Of a stretch of DNA of 64,000 bases, positions 45,801 to 57,800 are shown piece by piece (position 1 is the stretch's first letter; each line of letters begins with the position of its first letter). The notes below the pieces were generated by a model. The model was not told the origin of the DNA, ran no database searches, and worked only from the letters and a program-made list of their open reading frames with translations. A program made the position numbers and the translations under genes. The stretch is from Anolis sagrei. Its lineage: Eukaryota > Chordata > Lepidosauria > Squamata > Anolidae. The stretch lies in contig NC_090025.1 in the NCBI RefSeq assembly GCF_037176765.1, positions 144,332,758 through 144,396,757 on the forward strand. The letters run 5' to 3'.

Positions 45801-48800
45801 CTAATGATGCTGAACAACAAGATAACAACATTGTAAATAACCAATCTGAGTACGTTATGGATCACGTCACTCATGAATATTGTCAAAGGCATGTTTAATT
45901 AAAATAGAAGTATCCTAAAATATTTTTTGTTTCTGATGGGTTAGCTAAGCATGACACGACACATTCTTTGTTTCCTGTGTGGCATTAGCAAGCCCAGTTT
46001 TGGTTTATTAACAGCAATGTCATCAGGACTGATTATACAACCTCTTCTGACAACAATCTCTTGTTGAATTTCATATCCTCTGGCACAGATACTGCATCCT
46101 ATTTTGCCAGCATTGAAAGTGATAGCATTTATTAAAAGTCTTATCTAAGGCTTTAATAACGAAGTAGATGGTAGGTATATTTCAGGTGACTGTGAATAAA
46201 ATAAATAGTTTCAGAAACCAAGAAAGAGTGAGTTTATCCAGCAAGTTTCTTGAAAGGTTTCTAGAGGTGCCAGTCAAATACTTTCTAACTGGTTTGTATG
46301 TACATGGTGGGCCCTCAGGTTCCACGTAGTTAGGATCCATGTCGTTAGCTGACCCCATATCGTCATTCTCCATATAATTAAATATGGTGACATAAATGTG
46401 GGTACACTGAAGCATATGCTTCCATCATTCCTTTTTAATAACATGGACCATGATCGCCTGTGTTTTTTTGTATCTTTGCAAGATCCCTGAACGAAACCCC
46501 CACAGATACAGTGGGGCCATGGTATACATACATCCTCTCAAAGTATTATACCCAAGTTATTTCAGTATTTTTTCCCCAAATTTAATGGTTGCGCTGTTAT
46601 ATTGCCTAGAATAGGAAGGATGTAAGAGGAAAATTGATTGTTCTTCATATCCTCAGATCTCCACAGGATAAAAGGATTCTTGTGAACTGCCAGAGTATTC
46701 CACAGTCCTTTGAAAATATTTTGGATGAACCAACGTATGGTTTAATACAGGTCTGTTTGATTTTGTATTTGTAATACTAATTTTTACATTCAGGATATTA
46801 AAAGGCTAATTTTAGAAAGCAATCACATTTCTTTCTTTGAATATACTTTTCATTCAGGTACTTTACAAAAAGAACATGAAACAAAACAAGCTATATATAT
46901 ACATGCATGACAATATGCATTCTTGAACATAACATTTGCAAAACTAACAATGCATACATCTCTGTTGTGATTAAACATAAATCTAAAATACAAATATATA
47001 CACACAAATAATTTTACAAGAGTATTTCCAGATTTGTATTTCAGCTTTGTTGGCAGATGCTTCTTGTTGTAGAGGGACATTGTAGTCAGAAAAAAAATCC
47101 CCTTTTTGTGCAGGGGGCGGGATTTCAGAAGGCTTTAGAAACCTCATGATTTCCTTTCGTGATTACAACTTTACAATTTGTGGAGACTGTGATTTTGCTG
47201 GATAAAGGCAAAAAGTACATCTGTTGATTTTAGCAGCTCCCATCAGTTTCCAGGTTGCCCATACTTTCTGTAGAGAATAATAGAGTTTCAGTGTTTTCAC
47301 ATTCATCTTCACTACATTCTGTGTAGATATGAGGGCAGATATTTTATTTTATTTTATTTACTACATTTATAAGCCACCCTTCTCACCCTGAAGGGGACTC
47401 AGAGCGGCTTACAAGTTATAATTGTTTCTGATTTGTGCGCTATTTTCTTTGGACTTCATTCTGGTCTTTATTTTATACAATAAAGACACAAGGAATTGTT
47501 CAATAGGTGTTGCTATGGCTGGGCAGCCGGGCTGTTGAAGTACTCTCCCTGTGAGGCTGTGGGGCCATGGAGTCGCCCTGCCCAGGAGTTGTAAGGCTGC
47601 AGGGCTGAAGAAGTGTTGCTATAGCCGGCAGTGGGCAGTTAGGCTGTTGAAGTACTGTTGCCGTGAGGCTGTGGGGGCCGTGGAGGCGCCCTGCCCAGGA
47701 AGGGCTGAAGAGGTGTTGCTATTTTTTATTATGTTATGTTATGTTATGCTAAAAGAGATTTGACTATTTTTATTTCCTGTCAAACCAGACTTCTGTGGGC
47801 TAGATCCTCAAGCAGAGTCTATTCTGAGTGATGGATCTGGTTTCACATGAGCCATTGAAACCATTCAGAGGAGTTAAAGAGTAGTGAATTTAGGAAAACA
47901 TTTCCTCCCAACGGAGTTCAAATGAGGTGCACTAACCTCAAAATGTTCTTTTCTTTCGTTTCCATCCTCTTTTGATGATGAAGGCTCTTACCTTGTCTAA
48001 TGGAATTGTATTTGCTAATTTCCTGGAGCCTTTTGGACACAATGTACATTGTTTACTTTGAGGGATTATTGTTTACTATCAAAGCCAATGCAACAAATAC
48101 TATTAAAATATTTTAAGTTTTTTGAAACTTACCAAAAATGTTATTAAAATTTTCTTCCATGATGTTTTCAGAAACTCAAGAAGGACCCCTATACAGCAAC
48201 CATGGGGGGATTCTCCAAAGTGACCCACTTTATATTTGATAGTTTACGAGGAAATGACTCTTCATCTCAACAGAGGCCTTCATCAGAAATGGCAGACTTT
48301 ATTAGTGATGCTATTCCAGGCCTAAAAATAAATCAACAAGAGGAACCAGGATTCGAAGTCATTACACGAGTAAGTGTTGCTTTTTAAATTCTAGAAAGTT
48401 TAGAAAATGTGTTATTTATTGAAATTAATTCCAAATGAGTTCCATGAAAATGTTGTAACATTTTTTCATACATATTTTAGATTGATTTAGGAAAGCGACC
48501 TGAAATTCTCAGAAGGCATCCAGTGACAGTTGAAGAATGGACTAAGAACATGGATTCTGAAGGAAGAGTCATAAATGTTGACTCTATGAAGCAATTGATA
48601 TTCAGAGGGGTAATATTTTATGAATTCTCTTGGAATTTGTGCTTGATTCCTTATTGTCAGGATTATGGCTAACTGACAGTACTTAGAAAGACTGGACAGC
48701 ACTCCAGAACTTGGGATGAAATAATACTCATGTAAGTAGAAGTACCACCAGTTAATATGAACCACTGAAATTCTCTTCTTAGGTTGCTAATTCTTCCCTT

Positions 48801-51800
48801 GATCTCCTGCATCATGCTTCATGTTCTGAAAATCATTTTTTGTGTCAGGAAGTGCATTGAGATTGCAGAGATTGGCAGAGTTATAAAAATAACTGTCCTT
48901 TGCGGTGAAAAGTGTACAGAAATATGTGTAGCATATTAAATAATTAAACTCTACTTAATCTTTGATAGGGAAATTAATCATGTGCGAAGTTTAATACAAG
49001 GTTTAAGTCAAACCCAACCATGCTTCCTCTCTCATATCTGTTTGTAGAAAGAGCCACTTTGTGGAGAAAAAATGTAATAAAGCATGATACATATGGGCAA
49101 AGTAAAAATAACAAAAATTCCAGAAAATAGCTTAGATATTTGCATTCTATATATGGCTATAGGAAAAAGGTACATATGACTACTTTTGCCACTTTCTGAA
49201 TTTTTGTTGTAATATGGAAGAGTAGCCTTTCTATATAGCAGCTCTGATTTATTCCAAACAATATCTTCTGGTTCATTTTCAAAACTGCCGCTCTGAAATA
49301 ATGTCATTAAATGTTGTAATACTTAAATCAAATACTTCAGCTAAATTAGAAAATAAAAATCATTTCCAGAAGACTGGTAGTCTAAATATTGATAAAACAA
49401 GATATGATAGAGCACTGTGTGAATGCTAGAAGTGAAATAATATGGAAAACACATACACGAGGCCTGAAACTATGTAGGTAAGATAACCCAGATAAAAGCC
49501 TTTATCTTAATTAGTATTCTAAAAAGAGATTGAAGAGGTCTGACAGCAGAAAAAACACTGTCATTACTTCCCCACACCTCTGTGTGTAGTTCAAGAACAG
49601 AAAATAGAGAAAAAAATCACCAATAGGTGACAAAAAACCTACTATAGAAGCATTTTATTCATTTCATCTTGAAGTTGTTATAACATATGAAGTGCCTGAT
49701 ATTTCCTTCATTCTTTTTTATTTCTTTTCCTTAGGGACTTTGCCATGCTTTGAGGAAGGAAGTGTGGAAATTTCTTTTGGGCTATTATCCTTGGCATAGT
49801 ACAAAGGAAGAGAGAATACATATACAGAAAAGAAAAACGTAAGCATCTGTTAACAACTTGTAAAATGTGGCTATTGGTTGTGATATGCAGTATGCTTCAT
49901 ACATTCATATGACTGCAGTTAGATTGTTTTATTATACTTTAGTAGACCAGTGGAGGCTAAAGACAAAGAGTGCATCACAGTTGTGTCCCCAGGAGGGATA
50001 TCTTCGCTGCCACCACTTAAATACACATGATACAACACAAACTTAAGTCTCTTATTATAATTAATATCAAGCACCAATGTACAAATATTCTATATAAAAT
50101 AGCATTTTTGCTGCTACATTTTTTCCAATTGGTGACACTTTTATCATGCCTTCTCATATTTTTCCCCTAGGGATGAATATTTCAGAATGAAGCTTCAATG
50201 GAAATCTGTTAGTGAAGAGCAAGAAAAAAGAAATTTTAGACTGAGAGACTACAGAAGCCTTATTGGTAAATTTAAGAAGCACAGAATGCTGGATACTCAT
50301 TGGTGATAAACTTTCAGAAGTTCAAAATTTGGATGACGTTATTGGTGCCTGGATGACAGATAGGAATCATGCAACCCTCCAGTAACCCTAGTTTTCCAAA
50401 TGCTGTGGCTTGTATAGTTTGTATAGTTTCCACCACTGATCTGGACCAACATACAATAAAACATTTTGCCAGAAATAGTTGCTGAAATTAAATCCTGGCC
50501 TATTTGACCCACCCTAAGTTTTTTTCCTCACGGATATTTTCATAGGGAATTTAGGAATTTGATAAATTAATGAAGAATTGAGCCTTTAATGGTTTACTTG
50601 TCAGGCTGGCATATCTGGAATTAGACGTATTAGAGGATGCATATTTATATATGAAAGGTGTAGTTGCATCATGTTGGCAGACTTTCTGTGTGCAGCTGGT
50701 TGTCCAATGCATGTCTAGAATGTTGGAATAAATAGGCCTTTGATCTGATTCAACTGAGCTTTTCTTAAGGCTTCTCACACAGATGAATAGTAATATATAC
50801 AAGGATGAAAGAGAAAGGTAGTGCAATATCTTCCCAGTTTACAATCTAGTCATTATAAACCATGTATAAAGCATGTTTATTTCAGTGTAGCTCCGTAAAT
50901 GGTTGTTTTATTATATAATATTAGTTTAGATATCATTCACAGTGAATTCTGGATTTTTTAAAAAGTCATTATTTTAAAAATACAATCGTATTTTCATATA
51001 ACAGTTGAGAAGTTATGGTCCCACCAGGCAGTATTCAGTTTCTGTTTGTGTGTTCTATCAACACAACACCCGTTGTAACCCATAGAGGCTGTACAGCAAT
51101 TTGTTGTCCTTGTAGCAGGCATGATTTTGTTTTGCTGCTTCGTGAGATAGGTTGAGAGTACATTTGAATTGATTTATCATTAATTTAAGATTCTGCAATT
51201 TCCAATCATATGCTTTAAGTAGCTTGCTATAATGCAGACAATATGACAAACCACATTGCTCTGTGCTCCAGCTAGCAACTGTATTCTAACTAGCAGTGAG
51301 CTTTTAAACAGCTGTAGAAAATGTAAGAGCGAGATGTGAGACTAAAAAAGTAGAATCAAACGTGCAACTTTAGACACAATATGCATGTGCATATAAGGAA
51401 AGTACAAAACAAATTAGGCAGTGGGGATTTGTAATGAAAAAGGAACAGAAGAGGAGAAAGCATTTATCTGTTTCTTAGCTTGCTGCTTTTCTCCAAATCT
51501 ACACTCCAGCTGCTTTTCTTCCCTCTGGTGTTGTAGTTTCAGAGTAGAGATGCAAACATATAGTCACACTCAAAAGAACTGGCTTGGGGTGGTCTTAGGG
51601 CATTGAAATAATACATCCTTCCTTTTGAAATTTAAAGTTGTCCCAACTCTAGAATGATTTCTTAGCAGTCTGGAACACAACAGACAATAAAACTAGTTTA
51701 CCTGCAGCTTTTTTGTTGCATTTTATTGATCTTAATTAGAGGGCTTTGCAATTTTTATGTTGGTTGTTATTACTTTGTGGTGTTGTCTTTGCACTTTTTG

Positions 51801-54800
51801 TATGTTGAGTGTTTGTACCTTTGAGTGCTTTGTGAGCTGCCCTGAGTCTCTCCAGGAGATGCTGGTGGGGTATAAATTAAGTTTTATTATTATTATTATT
51901 ATTATTATTATATTTTTCCAAAATATAAAAATGATCTATTCTAATCAGATGCTGCTAATTATAGTGTATGTTGGAGACCAAGCAGAGAAATTGAGCTTAG
52001 CAATAATTAAAGAAACATGAAAAGATGGAATTTCTCAATAATAATATCTCATGTTATAGCAAGTAATTAGAACTTGAATGAAATCCCTTTGATTTGGGCT
52101 TGATTGCATATGAGCTTTTTACCATTAAATGTAAAGTAGCACTATATATCAAGTACATTTGAATGATATTTTATATTTATCTGAAATACACTCCGGTATG
52201 TTTTAATTCAGTGAGAATGCTTTACATTTTAATCATGAGGCTTCTACAAAAAATGTGTAATATTTTAAAAGTGTTTGAAAATCTGCTTATAAGAAATCAT
52301 CTTACTTTAGACAGGAAGAATTTTTCTTTTAAATACTCTTAAAAGCCTCTTTCATGCATTTTAAATGACATCTTCGGAATGCAGTTGTCTTCCTAGACAC
52401 TTCAAAGCTCTGAACACAGTGTTGGAGAAACTGGAAACTTAAAGAGCATTCTGTATTTTTTAGATATAGGCTTAGCAGAAGCTGTTTGGAAAATGCAAAA
52501 AAAATATGTGTGCTGTTTCTTTCCTCAGAGAAAGATGTAAACAGAACAGATCGAACAAACAAGTTTTACGAAGGCCAGGGTAATCCTGGGTTGATCTTAC
52601 TTCATGACATTTTGATGTCATATTGTATGTATGACTTTGACTTGGGTAAGTAGAACTCTCTGTATGTATGTAATGTCTAAGGTTTTATCTTGAAATGGCC
52701 TTCAGAGAAAGCTTGATGTATTTAGACTTAACATTCAATTCTAGTGTCACATTTTGATTCAGCTTATGTCTTTGTGTGAGTTCATATTTTGTGTGTTGAC
52801 AGGATCAGGAAGGAATCTTACTTATGGTAACAGCTAGCATCACAAATTCCAGGATTTTTGGCATCCAATAGCAGTCTCTTTGTCTATCTATGCTCCTCTT
52901 TTCTTAATGTGGCTTATTCAAGATGGCAGGGTTTTATTAGGCAAGAAATACTCAAGAGATGCCAGTGCAGCTTTCTAAATTAGCAGCCTACAGAATCTGG
53001 TGTTCATTCATGGCACCCAACCAAATACTAACCAGGGCTGACCCTGCTAAGCTTCCAAGATCAGAATGGATCTGGTGCCATTAGAGCAGAGGTCCTCAAA
53101 CCTTTTCAGCCCAGGGCTGGCTCACGGTTCCTCAAACGGTTGTGGGGCCGGACTATAGGTTGAAAAAAAATGAACAGACACGTATCTTATTTATAGTGCA
53201 AAAAACATGAAAGAACAATACAATATTTAAAATGAACAATTTTCACCAACATAAACTTACCAGTATTTCAATGGGAAGTGTGGGACTGCTTTTAACTGAT
53301 AAGATAGTCAAATTAATTTGGATTGTTGCTATGTGCCTTCAAGTCTGAAATGACCTGGGGCATCTAGAGTGGGGCTCGGGTAAATGACCTTAGAGGACCC
53401 GTGGGCCTTAGTTTGTGGACCCCTGCTTTAGAAGCAAGCAAAGTTTATTGATAGTCCACTGACCGTATCAACATTAAAAACAAAAGCAGTAACGTACACA
53501 AATAGACAATAATCACTATCCTAAGATCCCATAATAGTGAACTAACATACATTCAAACTTGTTTTAGAACCTGCTTTAGAACATGTAGACAGTCATGGAA
53601 GTGGTTCCTGCGTTTTCTATAGTATTGACTCTAATCCAGTTCTACAGTTGGCTTTGGGCACACTTGAATTTGTCCCTATAAACATAAAATGGGATCGTAT
53701 TTGCTCTGTATGAACTACATTACTTTTTGCTCTTTTACTTCATTTAGCAAATAGCCACCACATAATTTCGCATTAGTATTAGTCTCATATGTTTGTGATC
53801 TTACAAAAAGCTTGCCTTTCATGTCCTGTTAGTTGTGCTGATGCATATATTCAGAATTCTTTCAAAATAAAACAAAGCCAAGTACTAAAGTGAGTTTATT
53901 AAAAAAAAAAAACATACATTTTCCTCTGAAAATGTGAGGAAGATGTTTGATAATATGTAACCCACTTGTACATACTTTGACAGATCATGTTCAGATTTTG
54001 CAAAATAGCTTTCCGTTGATGAGGATAAATTTCTATGCTAAAGACTATTTCTTTTTTAAAAATGTAAAATTAAATGTCCAGCTTTTCCTGATCCTTGTAC
54101 ACAGCAGATATTGTAGTAGAAACATGTCAGACAGTCAGATAATATGATATGCTTGGGATAATCAGGACTAACAGGATTTTAAAAAAGCAGTTTAATGATG
54201 GGATGATAAATTAATCTCTGATTCAGTGTCAAACTCACTGTGGGAATTTTTTGTTTGAATAAGCTCATAATTGGTGATAATGTGGGATAGCAAGTGTTTC
54301 CCACATATTTAGGTCATGATTATTAATAAGAAACCTTTTTATTTTTGCAAGACCTTTAAGGTTATATTTTGCTATTGCATCTTCTAATAGTAATACTTGT
54401 AAAAGAGGTAATGGAATCAGTGAATTTAAATTAATTGTACATTGCAGTAATGTAAATTATCCTCTTCCTGGAATTTTGCTATCCCCTATTGCCTGATATT
54501 ATAGAAGAACAATGGAAAATTTATATTGCTTGGATGCTTACTGGTACAAATACTGCTACATTGTTTACTCTTAAATACAAATTTTGGCACATAGAAAAGC
54601 AGAGACTAAATCATGCATTTAAAAAGCTTCCAAGTGACATTTACCATTGTCCTGTTACTCATTTTTTTATTTAAGGCTATGTTCAGGGGATGAGTGACTT
54701 GCTTTCACCTATCCTATATGTGATGGAGAATGAAGTGGATGCATTTTGGTGCTTTGCATTGTACATGGATCAAATGGTAAACATGTTCACCTTAAGTCTT

Positions 54801-57800
54801 AAATGTATTAATTTATTATTTTGTATTCTTTGCATATTTAAAGTTAAATTTTCTTAGCACTTTTTGGAATCTTTCTTTTATAGAGTTTTAGAAGGTGACT
54901 AAGCAGAGAATGTGTGCTTACACTTTTTGGTTTAATAACTGCAAGGTAGCCTTCATATAGAATATAACTATTGGACATCTGGTTTTCCATGTAGCCTTCA
55001 TATCGAATATAACCATTGATTTTCCATGTAGCATCAGAATTTTGAAGAACAAATGCAAGGCATGAAGACACAGTTAATTCAACTGAGTACTTTACTTCGG
55101 TTGCTAGACAGTGGATTCTGCAGTTACTTGGGCAAGTATAAGATTGAATCACCCCATCCTACTCACATGAATATGTGCTCGACTGACCTGTAGGCCTTAA
55201 TTAGTTTTCATTACATACTAATAGTGAATGTTCATGGAGCGTGACACTATATTAGCACCAATATACAGGGTTAGTCAAAATGCATAGGCCAATAAGCCAT
55301 TCAATTGAATGGCTTATTGGCCTATGCATTTTGACTAACCCTGTATATCTGTATTTTTTCCCTATCTCCTGTTTGTGTACATGCCCCCTTCAAGTTGCCT
55401 GTTCTTATGAATTTCATAGGGTTTTCTTTGGCAATTAGTATTTTTTTCAGTGGTTCCCAGCCTGTGGTCTGTGGACCTCCAGCAGTCCACAAGAACTAAA
55501 ATATTGTCTGCAATCTCATCATTACTACACCGTTGCAACTAGAGTGACTGGTCTCGTGAAACCCTCTTATAGTGCCGAGGCTCATTAAATATGGTTTTCT
55601 GTGGGCAAGCAGATGGCAACTACTGGACGGCATATGTTCTGTATCAGAAACCAGAGCTGATGTGGTCTATCCAATGCAGTTTTCTGAATCAGCACCCTAA
55701 ATAACCAAACCGAATCTAAAGTTGACAAAAAAAATTGTAACCCTTTTGGTACTAATGTTTGAGAGTGGTCCCTGGTCATAGTGGTCCCTGGTCAAAAAAA
55801 GGTTGGGAACCACTGATTTATTTACTTATTTACCTCATTTATATCCTGCCCTTCTCACCATGAAGGGGACTCAGGGCTGCTTACAACAAGTATTCAGAGG
55901 TGGCTGTGCCAGTTCCTTCCTCTGAAATATAGTCTGCAGGGTCACCAGGGCCGATCCCGTTTAGCTTCCAAGGTCAGACAGGATCTCATGCTTTTAGAGT
56001 ATTGAGGCCTAAGCTCCCCCCAAATCAATTACAGACGAAACTCACTTAATGATGTCAGTGTTTGGAATATTTTTGTTAAGTGGTTAAAATAAATTTGTTG
56101 TATAAACACTTCAGCCCTAGTTGATCCCTGACCAGCCTTGAGTGAAAAATGTATGTGTGCATTTTCCCCAGAATCTCAAGATTCGGGTTATCTTTATTTC
56201 TGCTTCCGGTGGCTTCTAATAAGGTTCAAAAGGGAATTTAATTTTCAAGATATTCTTCGTTTATGGGAGGTAAGAAAATAGTTCTCAATTTTTGATTCAA
56301 TATCTAACTTTATTTTGACACATTCTTAACTTCTGGGAAAGTGATGGTGAATTAGATTAAACCAAACTAATGTTATGTCTACTGCTTGCATCAGTGTCAC
56401 TTGGAATGACACTTTTACCATCTTCAAAATGCCAATAATTGTTAAGTCAAATGGCAAGGAGTGTTTACTTAGGGTCACATTATCCATGTTCATCCTCCTT
56501 TACCCAGGAGTTTTAGCTTCTAGAGTTGTTACACTGATTGTTCTTGCCACTCATTATTTGCAGCATGGTGATATCAACCCTGCAATCCAAACCCCATCAG
56601 CTGATGGCTTCGAGCATACTAGTTTATTTTAAATAATATGATCAGATTACTGTAGGGAGAGTTTGCATTTCCTTCTACTTTTCAATTCCTTGTAAAAGAT
56701 GAAGGACATATACTTGTCCTAGATTTAAGTTTCTGTTCCCAGTTCATTCTGTTATAGTAGTCATTTCTTCTGTTACACTTTAAGTTGAGTGGATTTCAGC
56801 TCCTGGTTTCTGATGGTATTTACTTCCACTTATGGTTGCTGAGAACCCACAAAAGTGTCTGATACTCATTTTGTATGGCAATGAGGATGGTAAATACTTG
56901 GAGGACATAGCACTTCTATTTGCCTTGTCAGAGACTTCAGAAAAATCTGTAGCAAGAAATTAATTATAGATACAAAAACACAATACCTTGCTTATGAACG
57001 GTGTAGATAAGGATTTAATTAGAGCCACTAACACTAAACATTTATAACCTTTAATGAAATCTGTAATGAAAAGTTCACCAGCTTTTTTTCCACCTCATGT
57101 AATTAAATTTCCAGAAAAACGATCATTCTTTGGAGACTTTGGAAATTATAGATACTGTCAGTCTGAAGTTGTGAAAAGATGTGAAAGTTGGAACGACATG
57201 CCAGGCTGAAATTTATTTCCACTTATTTCTAATTTTGCAGAGTATAGTATTAACATGTAAACGAATACAGGCTTGACTGTCATAACATAGCCATTCCTTT
57301 AAAAAACCATTGGCTTTCCTTTTTTAGGAACAAGATAACAAACCAAATATTAAGTAGGAAGAGATCTACCATAATAAAATTATATGAAAAAAAAAACCTG
57401 ATTCAATATGAAGGAAAAATACAGGTGTTGGAAAGATAGCTATTTCAAAGCTGTGCACTTCTATTTTAAGACCAAAACATGTGTAAATTTAGACATTTGT
57501 CTATGGAGACCACTTTCCTTTACTTTAATTTAAGGACCTATAGCAAAAGATTTTATTTTCCCAAGCCAGTTATTATCTAGTGCATTTTGCTGTGAGAAGA
57601 GACACTGAAAAGCAGGCACATGTATAATACGTAAACCAGAGAAGACGTTACTCTGATTTTTAGTGCTTTCCCCTCTTAATCGCATTGAGCAGGAATATGG
57701 AGCTGTCACCGTTCTGTAGTTTCTACTGGATAATTTTTTCATGGGATTGAGTCTTAATCTTTCAACTGTTGTCTTCTTCATGGGTTGCTTATGTGAAACA

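Noticed and set aside
52930-53090. 5S rRNA gene
   Set aside because: Only the middle of 5S is present and diverged; no proper 5' or 3' end or terminator.
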